The notes under the pieces were generated by a model that did not search any database, was not told the DNA's origin, and saw only the letters and a program-made list of their open reading frames with translations. From DATJLY01 sp963729295 (GTDB lineage: Bacteria; Pseudomonadota; Alphaproteobacteria; ATCC43930; CGMCC-115725), in contig CAVSNJ010000006.1 of the NCBI GenBank assembly GCA_963729295.1, positions 1-64,000 on the forward strand: a DNA stretch of 64,000 bases, written 5' to 3'. Within the stretch, counting starts at the first letter, position 1, and each line of letters starts with the position of its first letter. Below are positions 1 through 8,763 of the stretch, one piece after another. The translations under genes and the position numbers were made by a program.

Positions 1-685
1 GCCTTCTTCATCGTCTTGGCGGCCCAGGTGCGATCGACTTCCTGACCACCCCGCGCTTGAACCTTTCTGGCACGATCTGGCCGTCGCGTATGCCGACGAG
101 ATCGCGGGCTCTGGCGAGCTCGGCTGCACGCATATCTGCAGATCACGATACCAGCTTTGTCTTCGCCGTGCGATCCCGATCACCGCAAAGGCCTGGCCGC
201 ATCGGGGTTCTCGACGTGGAACGGCTGCATCTCGTTTATATCGATCTGTTCAATAAATGTGTCTATAACAAGCCCGTGGACATGAGTGTCTGCGTCGATG
301 CCGTGGCAATTATCGCCGGGCTGGATCACGTCCGGTGGATACGACCATGTGGCCGCATGCGTTTAATCAATATCCGGGTTGACGGTTTCTTCCTTGTATC
401 TCATGATGATTGGTCCGGCGGGTTCGCGCCCTTGGCTTCGTTCCCAAGGGCAAGACCGTCGTGCTCGGCTGCGTGACCACGAAAAGGAGCTCGCTGGAAA
501 GCGGAGGATGCGATCAAGTGCCGGATCGACGTAGCCTGCAAAACACGTGCTGGTCTAGCAACTTTGCCTGTCGCCGCAATGCGGATTTCCGTCGATCATG
601 GACGGCAACGCCCTGATGCCTGCATGAACAGATGGCGAAGCTCCAGCTCGTCGTAGAGGCCGCACGAGAAGTTCGGGCTAGCCGG
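1..685 (+). pseudogene. metE: Decayed MetE-like (cobalamin-independent methionine synthase family) gene, C-terminal part
   Basis: No single frame is open, but successive frames give recognisable MetE-family pieces in the right order. They are FWHDLAVAYADEI near position 67, DLFNKCVYNKPVDMSV near 250, VDGFFLVSHDDWSGGF near 378, FVPKGKTVVLGCVTTKRSSL near 435, and the usual C-terminal tail MAKLQLVVEAAREV at 632. The intact family transfers a methyl group from a folate to homocysteine or a related thiol. At least four frame changes and a stop before the tail make this a dead relic. The 5' part lies outside the window. Family assignment is by motif recall, and the exact paralogue cannot be told. 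Confidence 0.72.
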
Positions 686-879
686 CCTAGCATCGCAAAT
701 CGGCCGCCCGGCACGCTCCTGCATCCGGCGGCGAACTACCCATGCGGCACCGGGATGGCGTGCCGACCGCGCATGGCACGCGCCCCAAGGTTGTGGTTCG
801 ATGGCGGCGCAATCTCCGGAGGAGGGGAAGTGCCTGGTAGCAGAGTGCTGCCGTACCAAGGCGGAAAGCCGTCGCGGCG

Positions 880-1437
880 ACGACACTCCGTATTTCTTCA
901 GAGCGCCAAGGCCGCCTTCCTGCGCCACGGACTTGGCCGGCGCGACCACGCAGGCGGTGGCCACCGCCGCGAGCGTGACCAAAATCACAGTCTACCGCTA
1001 CTTCCGCAGCAAGGAAGAGGCCCGGCGGGCGTCGTCGAACGCATTAGCCTGGTCGATTACCGGGTTCACGCCGCCATTGCCGGGCAGCCGCCGAGAAGGA
1101 CTTTATCTCTACGGCATGTTTTATGCCGCCATCATCTTTGATACTGAAAAGATCGAACTTAATCGCATCGTGATCGCCAAAACGCGCGATATCCCCACCT
1201 CAGCCAACTCTACTATCGCAACGGACCGCAACTCACCATTGACAGACTGACGGATTTCTCGCCCCTTTCGCGCGCGCGGCGGCTTCGGGTGAAAGATCCG
1301 CGCGAGGCGGCCGAGGAATTTCTCGATCACGTGCGCGGTTACGCGCATCTACGACTACTGATGGGTATCGGGACGCGTCCGACGAAAGAGAGCTGCGCAA
1401 GAAGATCGAGCGGGCGATCGTTCGCATGGTCAACTAA
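880..1437 (+). pseudogene. Decayed TetR-family transcriptional regulator
   Basis: A helix-turn-helix typical of TetR regulators (ASVTKITVYRYFRSKEE, around 970-1020) is followed, after frame changes, by a TetR C-terminal region: LSQLYYRNGPQLTIDRLTDF near 1200, DPREAAEEFLDHVRGYAHLR near 1293, and a natural-looking tail ending at a stop at 1435-1437. The pieces are in the right order and strand but lie in at least two frames, so no functional repressor is made. The C-terminal half resembles the AefR-like group. It follows directly after the metE relic, so both genes decayed in the same zone. Confidence 0.7.
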
Positions 1438-1863
1438 GTCGGAAGGCTATCACCAATTGTCGTGCAGCGCCTCGTGGCGCGATATCGCGGCAAAGCAAAT
1501 TCCGCATTTGATTAGACGGATTTAGGGCACAAGACCTCGTACATATGGGTGAGGAGGACACGCGCTTTTAGCGGCGGAGAACGAGCCCTTGACGCGGACG
1601 AACAAGATCATGATGGACGATTTTTTTGGCGATAAACCGTTTGATGATGTCAGGATGCTCTGCGACGAAATCCAAGCTGGAGGAGATCGTCGTGAACCAG
1701 ATCATTGGCAAAGGTTCGGCAGCGTCAGGATCGCTGCTTCGATATTACCTTGATTAACCAGCTGCCAAAGCAGTGTCCCCGAAACTTCGGGATCGACAGC
1801 GCCGTTGCGCCTTTCTTCATGTGGTCGAGTATGGCTTCACCTTCGCCGTGGGCATGGTCGTGA
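1438..1863. other. No gene recognised
   Basis: About 425 bases between the TetR relic and an IS remnant. I see no open frame with family resemblance, no RNA gene and no clear repeat. Because the right neighbour is an internally deleted IS, part of this stretch may be old IS end sequence, but I could not recognise the right terminal repeat here. Confidence 0.4.
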
Positions 1864-2321
1864 TCAGTCGAGGCTGCGCTTGTCCCTGTTGGGAATCATA
1901 CCCGGCCATATTGATGATGCAGCCCGCCCAAGATCGGCAGGCTGGGATGCGGCCAGCCTCCCGACAGCGCGCCGTAATGGTGCATCCTTGCTCAGGGACA
2001 GGTGCGTGCGCGTCTCGTTGTAGTAGTTCTCATATGTCTGGCTGGACGATGGCCAGCGCATCTCGAACATTGGGGAACCACCTCTGCAGTCCGACGAATA
2101 TCAATCGGTCGATGCTGCTGAAGCAAGGCCTCTTTGGCGCAGTTCGCCGCAGAACATCGATCTGCCGACGCAGGACGACGTTCTCTGCCGCAACCGCCGC
2201 ATTCGAGCGTAGCAGACGGACCACCGTCGACTAGATGAGTCCGACAAGGTCCGTCATTAGACGACCCAAACGCCTCAATCGCGATCGCTTGCCACATGGA
2301 TCACGTTTGCGGTAGGGACAG
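1864..2321 (-). pseudogene. Internally deleted IS transposase remnant (same family as 3166-4262)
   Basis: On the minus strand the N-terminal part of an integrase-core transposase (about 2224 down to 2036, with LRRQIDVLRRTAPKR and RLIFVGLQRWFPNVRDAL) is followed almost at once by its C-terminal end (YYNETRTHLSLSKDAP, near 2020). The whole catalytic core is missing. The equivalent pieces of the intact copy at 3230-4246 match closely. A terminal-repeat-like sequence (ctgtccctaccgcaaacg on the minus strand) lies at about 2296-2321 and resembles the left end of the intact element. The element is non-autonomous and dead. Confidence 0.75.
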
Positions 2322-2387
2322 GTGCTGCACGATGGGTCGAGGAGCAGCTTCGGGCGGTGACTCCTTAATCGTCAGGCGGTTTCTCGG

Positions 2388-2789
2388 TTAACCGGCCTTT
2401 GGTCGTGGCTCGTCAATGGTGCTGACGTGAGCGGCAACAATGCGCCAACCCTGAGGAAACCTCACCCAAGTCTGCATGGTTCTGCCGATTTTGCCGAGTT
2501 GAGGTAATCGGGTCAGCGTCGCTATCGTCGCAAAGTCTCTTCCGTATGTGGTGATCACAATGCGCTCACGCTTCGGCGGGAAGCCGGTAGCGACGACAGA
2601 CGCTCGAAACGCTTGGATTTCGCTGAATCCATAAAGATTTTCGCCATTGCCGAAACGAACCGTCGTCGGGCTATCGAAAAAATATGCATTGAGCGCGGGA
2701 ACATCGTTCTTCCCGAGCGCCGTGTCATAACCGGCGAACTCGGCTTGGACCTCTCGCAACACATCCGGATCGTTTATTTTGTAGTCCAA
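2388..2789 (-). CDS. AtzH-like / HpxZ-family protein (DUF3225)
   Basis: A 133-residue protein of the SnoaL/NTF2-like fold. It carries the family's typical run of a helical N-terminus, FFDSPTTVRFGNGENLYGF (about residues 38-56) and a C-terminal VRFPQGWRIVAAHVS. Relatives are HpxZ of oxalurate catabolism and AtzH, which works beside amidases in cyanuric acid breakdown. No amidase partner is in the window, so the role is open. The only possible start is TTG at 2789, with GGAG seven bases upstream and an in-frame stop just before it. It stands alone among IS debris and is the only intact non-IS gene in the first 4.5 kb. Confidence 0.72.
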   Translation of the reverse strand: MDYKINDPDVLREVQAEFAGYDTALGKNDVPALNAYFFDSPTTVRFGNGENLYGFSEIQAFRASVVATGFPPKRERIVITTYGRDFATIATLTRLPQLGKIGRTMQTWVRFPQGWRIVAAHVSTIDEPRPKAG

Positions 2790-2914
2790 GATGTCGCTCC
2801 GACGATACTCTCAGTTTGATATTCACTTGAATCACGCTTTTCAGTCATCGAAATCTGCCCCTACACGTATGCCGGTTTCCCTCTGGCGTGAATAGCGGAT
2901 CGCAAGGTAGCTAA

Positions 2915-3037
2915 GCCTCGCATTTTCTGTGCGCCTCGTCGAGGCCCATGAACCAGTGGGTGTTCAGGCACCTGGCGCGGAACTTGCCGTTCAGGTCCTC
3001 GATGACTCGAAGGGCGAAGTGATCGAGTCCCAATGGC
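2915..3037 (-). pseudogene. Fragment of IS3-family OrfB transposase
   Basis: Reading the minus strand from about 3010 gives IEDLNGKFRARCLNTHWFMG followed by LDEAHRKCE. This matches the C-terminal catalytic segment of IS3-family (IS407/IS2-like) OrfB transposases, which usually read like ESFNGRLRDECLNxHWFxSL. The fragment ends in a stop and nothing else of the element is recognisable. It is a different IS family from the intact element just to the right. Confidence 0.6.
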
Positions 3038-3165
3038 GTGAATAGAATTGTCGCAGCGCCCTCGGCGGCACAAAATAACTTTATGCGGTGTGCGGAAGAA
3101 TCTCATTCCGCAACAGGACTCCGCAGGCTGGGCAATAGAGTTGCTAAGCTGGAACTGCCTGTGCC

Positions 3166-4262
3166 TTGTGCCTACCGAGAACCTCATCCGGTGTGGTGTG
3201 GGCAGCCGGATCGGGTTATCTAATGTGTGATGACCAATCTTCTGAAGCTGCTGGTCTGCTTCCTAGCATCGCTTCTTAGGTCGATAGCACGACTCGAAGC
3301 CGAGATACTCGTTCTCCGGCATCAGCTGAACGTGCTACGTCGCGCAGCGCCAATGAGGCCGCGGCTTATGAGCCTCGATCGGCTCATCTTCGTTTGGCTC
3401 TACCGGCTATTCCCGTCGGTCTCCGACGCCCTCACCATCATTCAGCCGGATACGGTCGTGCGATGGCAGCGTGCTGGCTTCCGGCTCTACTGGCGTTGGA
3501 AGTCACGCTCGAGGGGTGGCCGCCCACGGATCGCCGCCGAACTGCGCCATCTAATCCGGAAGATGAGCATTGCGAATGCGCTCTGGGGCGCGCCGCGCAT
3601 CCACGGGGAACTGCTGAAACTGGGGTTCGAGGTCGCCCAATCGACGGTCGCCAAGTACATGGGCAAGGGCAGGCGACCGCCATCACAGAGCTGGAAGACC
3701 TTTCTGCAGAACCACGCAGCCGGCATCGCCGGTATGGATTTTTTTATCGTCCCGACGATCGGCTTTCGGCTCCTCTACGCCTTGGTGATTCTCCAACACG
3801 ATCGGCGACGCATCGTGTCGTTCGGCGTCACCGCTCACCCGACTGCGGAATGGATTGCCCGACAGATCACGGAGGCTTTTCCTTGGAACGAAGTCCCGCG
3901 CTACATGATCCGCGACCGTGATGCAGCCTACGGTCATGTCGTCACGCGACGCCTGCGCGCGATGGGAATTCGTGATCGGCCGACCGCTCCACGGTCACCC
4001 TGGCAAAACGGCAATGTCGAACGACTGATCGGATCAATTCGCCGGGAGTGTACCGATCATGTTGTATTGTTCGGCGAAACCCACTTGCGTCGGCACCTGA
4101 ATGCCTACATGGCCTACTACAACGAGGCTCGGACACATTTGTCCCTCGGCAAAGACGCGCCGAACCATCGACCAATCGAGCGATTTGGACGGATCATCGC
4201 AATCCCCGCGCTCGGCGGCCTACATCACCGATACTGCCGGATATAGTTTTTGGTAGGGACAA
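3166..4262 (+). mobile_element. Intact insertion sequence with terminal inverted repeats
   Basis: A transposase gene is bracketed by imperfect inverted repeats. The left one, at 3166-3191, begins ttgtgcctaccgagaac; the right one, at 4237-4262, reads inverted as ttgtccctaccaaaaac and on. About 20 of 26 bases match. I see no clear target-site duplication. The right end abuts a second, truncated copy of the same transposase (4265-4473), so this copy probably landed in or recombined with an older relative. Confidence 0.7.
3230..4246 (+). CDS. IS transposase, integrase-core (DDE) family
   Basis: A 338-residue transposase. The N-terminal third is a helical DNA-binding region (SIARLEAEILVLRHQLNVLR). 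The C-terminal half is an rve integrase core with the likely acidic triad in GMDFF, IRDRDAAYG and WQNGNVERLIG, followed by the family tail YYNEARTHLSLGKDAP. It is full length and uninterrupted, so it could be active. An alternative GTG start sits three bases earlier at 3227. Terminal repeats lie on both sides, and two relics of the same family lie nearby at 1864-2321 and 4265-4473. Confidence 0.85.
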   Translation: MTNLLKLLVCFLASLLRSIARLEAEILVLRHQLNVLRRAAPMRPRLMSLDRLIFVWLYRLFPSVSDALTIIQPDTVVRWQRAGFRLYWRWKSRSRGGRPRIAAELRHLIRKMSIANALWGAPRIHGELLKLGFEVAQSTVAKYMGKGRRPPSQSWKTFLQNHAAGIAGMDFFIVPTIGFRLLYALVILQHDRRRIVSFGVTAHPTAEWIARQITEAFPWNEVPRYMIRDRDAAYGHVVTRRLRAMGIRDRPTAPRSPWQNGNVERLIGSIRRECTDHVVLFGETHLRRHLNAYMAYYNEARTHLSLGKDAPNHRPIERFGRIIAIPALGGLHHRYCRI

Positions 4263-4264
4263 TG

Positions 4265-4473
4265 AGGATGACCGTCGCACAGTGGCACCGAGCAGGATTC
4301 TGTCTCAATTGGCGATGGAAATTCCACTCGCACGGCGGTCGCCCTCCAATCTCGATCGAGCTACAGCGCCTGGTCCGCGAGATGAGCCTTACAAATCTGC
4401 TGTGGGGCGCACCTCGCGTTCATGGTGAGCTGCCGAAGCTCGGTCCCGAGGTCGCGCAGCCGCGCCTGGTTTG
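4265..4473 (+). pseudogene. Truncated IS transposase fragment
   Basis: Residues read from 4274 (AQWHRAGFCLNWRWKFHSHG, then LLWGAPRVHGELPKLG) align with the middle-N-terminal part of the transposase at 3230-4246. The start and the whole catalytic core are missing. It begins right at the inverted repeat of the intact copy and stops shortly before the SBP gene at 4529. It is a dead remnant. Confidence 0.75.
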
Positions 4474-4528
4474 ACGGCGCGGCGGCAGCGGGCTTAGGTT
4501 CGTCGCCAACAAGGAACGGGGGAACGCC

Positions 4529-5485
4529 ATGCGGTCGCGCCTTTTCGCCCTTGCCGCCGCGATTGCAACCGTCGTCCTCCCCGGCGCGGCGCCCGCGGCA
4601 ACCACGCTGATCGTCGGCAAGGCGGTCGCCAACGCGACGCCGATGGAGCCGGTCAATCTCGGCCAGGAGTTCGGCATTTTTCAGAAGCACGGGCTCGACC
4701 TCCAAATCTCCGACTTCACCGGCGGCAGCAAGCTAATCCAGGCGATGACGGCGGGCAGCGTCGATATCGGCATCGCCGACGGCACCGGGATGGCCTTCAC
4801 CGCCAAGGGCGCGCCGATCATGGCTGTGTGCGAGGCCGAGGCGAAGATGTACCCGACCGGCGTCGCCGTGCCGTGGGATTCGCCGGTCCATGACCTGGAC
4901 GGGCTCAAGGGCAAGCGGATCGGCATTTCGAGTGCCGGTTCGTTCACCGACTTTCTCGCGACGCAGCTTGCCCAGGAGCGCGGCTGGGGGCCGGACGGGA
5001 TCACCAAGGTCGCGATCGGCAACGGCATCGCCGCCGCCATTGCCGGCTTTCGCACGCACGCGATCGACGCCGACATGTTTCCGACCGCCGACATCTTCGC
5101 GATGGAGGAGAAGCACCAGGGCCGGTTGCTCGCCGTTGCCGCGGACTTCCTGCCGCCGACCGCCGCCGGCGCGATCTTCGCGACCAACCAAGCGATCGCG
5201 GCGCATCCGGAGGCGGTCCGCGCCTTCGTCGCCGGCTGGCTCGACACGATCCGATACATGCGGGCGCACAAGGAGCGGTCGGTCGCGGCGCTGAGCAAGC
5301 TCACCGGCCTGTCGACGGGGGCGATGGGCAAGGACTACGACCTCGTCGTGCCGAGCCTCAGCGAGGATTGCCGATTCGACGCCCAGTCGCTCGCCAATCT
5401 TCAGCGCATGTTCGTGGCGCAGAAATTCCTCAGCGCGGCGCCCGACATGTCGAAGCTTTACACCGACGCGTTCATGCCGAATTAG
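4529..5485 (+). CDS. ABC transporter substrate-binding protein, NMT1/TauA-like
   Basis: A 318-residue periplasmic binding protein with a signal peptide (about residues 1-23, ending AAPAA) and the NMT1/SsuA-type fold. It shows the pattern VNLGQEFGIFQKHGLDLQIS near residue 42 and GLKGKRIGISSAGSFTDFLA near 128. A ribosome site (GGGGGAAC) precedes the ATG. No permease or ATPase gene is next to it. It is a clear paralogue of the SBP at 27560-28513: both have the phrases GWGPDGI and MSKLYT/MSTLYT. The ligand is unknown, and a small aromatic or sulfonate-type acid is only a guess from context. Confidence 0.85.
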   Translation: MRSRLFALAAAIATVVLPGAAPAATTLIVGKAVANATPMEPVNLGQEFGIFQKHGLDLQISDFTGGSKLIQAMTAGSVDIGIADGTGMAFTAKGAPIMAVCEAEAKMYPTGVAVPWDSPVHDLDGLKGKRIGISSAGSFTDFLATQLAQERGWGPDGITKVAIGNGIAAAIAGFRTHAIDADMFPTADIFAMEEKHQGRLLAVAADFLPPTAAGAIFATNQAIAAHPEAVRAFVAGWLDTIRYMRAHKERSVAALSKLTGLSTGAMGKDYDLVVPSLSEDCRFDAQSLANLQRMFVAQKFLSAAPDMSKLYTDAFMPN

Positions 5486-5666
5486 GCCGCGCACCCCCCG
5501 GCAAGGGCCTCGATCCCGAGCTGCGCATCAACCTCAAGGACTTGGCGCACCAGATCGCCGGTACAAGGCGCACGGCATAGTGAAAGGCGACATCACCGCG
5601 GGCGAGCTGGTCAAAAGCGCTACGCGAAACCTTTGCCCTGAGGCGGCGAACCGCCCCCGCGATCGT

Positions 5667-6614
5667 TCAGGTGCCCGGAAGCGCCATCGCCGCCGGCGCG
5701 AAGAGACGCCGGTAATCGATCATCTCGCGCGTCAGGAACTGCTCGTGCGCGAACCGCATCATGGCGTCGAGCGCCGCGCGGTTGTGCGCGACATCGTAGG
5801 CGAAATAGTCGTCGCCCATGAGCGCGCGCTGCTCGTCCATCGCCTGGCTTGCCCAGGAAAGCACGAGGACTTGCGGATCGGAGCCCTGGATGTTGTCGAT
5901 CGCGATGTCGCGTGCGCGCCGGAACGCCTTGAGAAGCGCTATCGGCGCGTCGGGATGGCGGTCGCAGAAACTCTGGTGCAGCGTGACAACGTGGCTGATC
6001 GGGAAAATCCCGGTCTTCCGGAAATAGTCCTGCTCCTCGGATTTATAGTCGCGGAAAAGGCGCCGGGTCCGGCCGTCCCGACGCGTGATCGACGGCGGCA
6101 CGTCTGCATCGATCACCGCGTCGACTTCGCCGGCGACAAGCAGCTGGTCGAGATCATGCGACGCGGTGCGCGGCTCGCGCAGGAATTCGATCTTCATGCT
6201 CGCCGGCAGCTTCGTCGCGTCGGCGCGTGCGGCGACCCAACGAACGCGGGCGAGATCGACGCCGTAGTGATGTTGCAGCGCGCCGCGCGCCCATACGCCG
6301 GCGGTATTGGCCCAGGCGCGGATGCCGACGCGCTTACCTTCGAGATCGCGTGGCGCGCCGATGCCAGCGCGCTCGTTCACGTAGATGTAGGAAAGCCGGA
6401 ACTTCCGGTTCGGAAACGCCGGAATCGAGACGCAGCGCGGCTCTTCGGCGAAGCCCAGCATGCGCATCGCGAAGCTGCAATCCCAGGCGTCGGCATCTTC
6501 CTGCCGATCGGCCAGATGCAACTCGAAGCCCTCGATCGGGACGGTGCCGTCTGCGATCGGCCGGTTGGTGTCAACGGTCGGTTCGCGGAAATGCAGGCGG
6601 ATCTTGGGAGTCAC
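5667..6614 (-). CDS. 4,5-dihydroxyphthalate decarboxylase-like protein (SBP fold, no signal peptide)
   Basis: A 315-residue protein of the periplasmic-binding-like fold seen in 4,5-dihydroxyphthalate decarboxylases and related SBPs. It has IPIEGFELHL-type opening strands, the motif DLEGKRVGIRAWANTAGVWA (about residue 105) and YFRKTGIFPISHVV (about 220). No signal peptide is visible, so it should be cytoplasmic. The start is GTG at 6614, overlapping the stop of the upstream aldolase gene (GTGA), so translation is coupled. Last gene of an LLM oxidoreductase-aldolase operon. Similar proteins lie at 12183-13181 and 62788-63777. Whether it is an enzyme or a binding protein cannot be decided from sequence. 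Confidence 0.75.
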   Translation of the reverse strand: MTPKIRLHFREPTVDTNRPIADGTVPIEGFELHLADRQEDADAWDCSFAMRMLGFAEEPRCVSIPAFPNRKFRLSYIYVNERAGIGAPRDLEGKRVGIRAWANTAGVWARGALQHHYGVDLARVRWVAARADATKLPASMKIEFLREPRTASHDLDQLLVAGEVDAVIDADVPPSITRRDGRTRRLFRDYKSEEQDYFRKTGIFPISHVVTLHQSFCDRHPDAPIALLKAFRRARDIAIDNIQGSDPQVLVLSWASQAMDEQRALMGDDYFAYDVAHNRAALDAMMRFAHEQFLTREMIDYRRLFAPAAMALPGT

Positions 6615-7339
6615 GGGAAGAGTGCGCTCTTCCCGGCCGCGGTTTGCCGGTTCCAGCGCGCCTCCAGAGTTGTGAAGTAGACCCACGTCCGCCCCGCCAC
6701 GGCCTCGATCGGCGTTTCCTCGTCCGCAATCCGGCATTCCTCGTCGCTGAGCGCGCCCACTTCGCCGAGCGCCTCGGCCTGCAGCGTCTTGATGGCATCG
6801 TTTTCGAGAACGAGGGTCGCGTGCAGAAGTTCTTGGACCGTCCGGCCGACGACGGTGATGCCATGCGCGCGCATGAAGGCGGCGCGCTTGTCGCCGATAA
6901 CCATCATCAATTTCGCTCCGCGCTCGGGCGTGGTGATGAGATGCGCTTCGCCATAGAGCGGTATGCCGCGGGCGAAGATGGTGCTTTGCATGGTCACGGG
7001 CCGGTATGGGCGCTTGGCGATGGCGAAGAGGGTGGCGTAGGGCGGATGCAGGTGCGCCACGGCCAGCGCGTCGGGCCGCGCCGCGTGCAGCGCCGTGTGA
7101 ATGGGCCATTCGCGCGGCGGCCCCATCTTCCCCTCGAGCGGGTTGCCGCTGAGATCGGCCGGAATCATGTGCTCGGCGCGGAGATTTGCCTTGTCGGAGC
7201 CCGAACCCGGCGTAATCAGCATCCGCTTCGTTCCGGGCTGGTAGACGCTGACATGGCCGTGCAGGCCCAGCAGCCCCTGCATCGCGAAGATGCGCGCGCA
7301 CGTTGCCAGCTGTTCTCTGAGTTCGCTTTCCGACGCCAT
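6611..7339 (-). CDS. Class II aldolase/adducin family protein
   Basis: A 242-residue protein with the class II aldolase fold. The zinc-site histidines are visible in VAHLHPPYATLF (about residue 94) and in FMRAHGITVVG (about residue 155). Members cleave or decarboxylate small hydroxy-acid substrates, and in aromatic pathways they often act as hydroxy-acid decarboxylases. The ATG at 7339 has a strong ribosome site (GGGGAGG). It lies 24 bases after the LLM gene and overlaps the next gene by four bases, so it is the middle gene of a three-gene operon. A second family member is at 50261-50974. Confidence 0.85.
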   Translation of the reverse strand: MASESELREQLATCARIFAMQGLLGLHGHVSVYQPGTKRMLITPGSGSDKANLRAEHMIPADLSGNPLEGKMGPPREWPIHTALHAARPDALAVAHLHPPYATLFAIAKRPYRPVTMQSTIFARGIPLYGEAHLITTPERGAKLMMVIGDKRAAFMRAHGITVVGRTVQELLHATLVLENDAIKTLQAEALGEVGALSDEECRIADEETPIEAVAGRTWVYFTTLEARWNRQTAAGKSALFP

Positions 7340-7363
7340 GAACCTTGCCTCCCCATCGCTCCT

Positions 7364-8395
7364 TCAGGTCTGCAAAGGCGCCAGCCGCGGCGCCACCTCG
7401 TGCGCGAAGCGGCGCAGCGAAAGTGCGCGCCGCTCGCTCGTCGCCCAATCCTTGCCGACGACGAGGAGCAGCACGCCGAACCCGCCGAGCTCGCGATGGA
7501 AATTCTCGATCTGCTGCGCCACGCGGTCCGGATCGCCGCAGAAGAAGACGCCGCGATCGATGAGATAGTCCATCGTCACATCGCCGCGCGTGCCCCCGGA
7601 CGGGATGAACTCGTCGAGCCGTCGTCCCGAATGGATCGGCGCGAAATCCGCGTTCCGCAGATCGCGCTTCGCCTCCGCGACCGAATCCGCGACATAGACG
7701 TAGCGCGCCACGCGCAGCCGGTCGCGGGCGGGCGGATCGCCCGGATTGGGCGTGCTGAGATAAGCGTCGATCATCGCCTTGAGATGGCGGGGCGACGTTG
7801 TCCAGGACAGCAACGGCATAAAGCCTTTTTCCGCCGCCAATTCGAGCGTCGAGTTGGTGCGCGAGCAGGCGATCCCGACCTCCATGTGCGGCTTGGTCAG
7901 CGGCTTCGGAATGATCTCCCATTTCTTGCCTTGCCACACTTGCCCGTTCCAATCGAACGGCTCGGCCGCGGTCCAAGCCTTGAGGATGAGGTCCACTGCC
8001 TCGCGCATCATCACGCGCTGCGGCGCGGGCAGGACGCCGCGCTGCCCGCCGCCGTCGCCGATGCCGACCCCAAAGCCGGCCATGTAGCGGCCGTCGGTCA
8101 AGTGATCGCACACCGCCGCGTCGGTCGCGACCTGGAGCGGGTGGAAATAGGGCAGCGGACGGATGCCTGGGCCCATCTTGATCCGCTTCGTCAGCGCCGC
8201 AGCCTTGCAGATGAACGGATCGGCCGACGGCAACTGATCGGGCGCGTGGAAGCTGACGAAGGTGCCATGTTCGCTGATCCAGGCTTCTTCGAGGCCCAGC
8301 TCGTCGGCGAGGATGACCTCCTGTAAATCCTCCTCGTAACTGATCTTGGCGAGCGAGTTCCGCCTTTGCCCGTTCGAGAACAACCCCAGCCGCAT
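7364..8395 (-). CDS. LLM class flavin-dependent oxidoreductase
   Basis: A 343-residue luciferase-like TIM-barrel protein that should use reduced FMN or F420 supplied by a partner. Typical features are LGLFSNGQRR at the start, the conserved EEAWISEHG (about residue 37), the GRYMAGFGVGIGDGG turn and a C-terminal FFCGDPDRVAQQI. The start chosen is the ATG at 8395 behind GAGGG. An upstream in-frame ATG at 8488 would add residues unlike the family. First gene of an operon with a class II aldolase and a DHPD-like protein, which suggests stepwise oxidation and C-C cleavage of one compound. Substrate unknown. Confidence 0.85.
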   Translation of the reverse strand: MRLGLFSNGQRRNSLAKISYEEDLQEVILADELGLEEAWISEHGTFVSFHAPDQLPSADPFICKAAALTKRIKMGPGIRPLPYFHPLQVATDAAVCDHLTDGRYMAGFGVGIGDGGGQRGVLPAPQRVMMREAVDLILKAWTAAEPFDWNGQVWQGKKWEIIPKPLTKPHMEVGIACSRTNSTLELAAEKGFMPLLSWTTSPRHLKAMIDAYLSTPNPGDPPARDRLRVARYVYVADSVAEAKRDLRNADFAPIHSGRRLDEFIPSGGTRGDVTMDYLIDRGVFFCGDPDRVAQQIENFHRELGGFGVLLLVVGKDWATSERRALSLRRFAHEVAPRLAPLQT

Positions 8396-8763
8396 CGTTT
8401 TCCCTCGCTCCGACGATAGAGAATAGGATGGAAAAGCGTTCCTCTGCCACGGGCTTGCTTCGAGCGCCGAAGGTCGTGCCGATCCCACTTCGGCACGAAC
8501 GCCTCTACGCCACGCCCCTGCGCGCCACTGCGGCGTGAGCGCATCATCGCGCAGCGGCCCTCCTAAACCGGACGCGATATCAGCTCTGGGTCATGAGCAC
8601 AGGTTTGGCGCTATCCGCGTTAGACCCGATGATGCACCGATAGCGGCCACAACTCATACGTCACGGTGTTTCGCATTCGCGCCATTAACAGACGTTCCTC
8701 AATTCATTCGATCACCACTTCGGCGCGTACCAGGAGTGTCGGTGGCTGAGTGAATCAGGAAAT
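8396..8763. other. Intergenic stretch, no gene recognised
   Basis: About 370 bases between two minus-strand operons. It should hold the promoter of the 7364-8395 operon and the end of the 8764 gene. I see no convincing small gene, RNA or hairpin terminator. Confidence 0.4.

Noticed and set aside
4265..4528. A separate gene beginning at 4250 (74 residues)
   Set aside because: It aligns entirely with an internal part of the neighbouring IS transposase, so it is a fragment.
5667..8450. A 927-residue minus-strand frame
   Set aside because: Only its C-terminal third is a real gene; the rest is a shadow of the aldolase and LLM genes, which are in other frames with proper starts.
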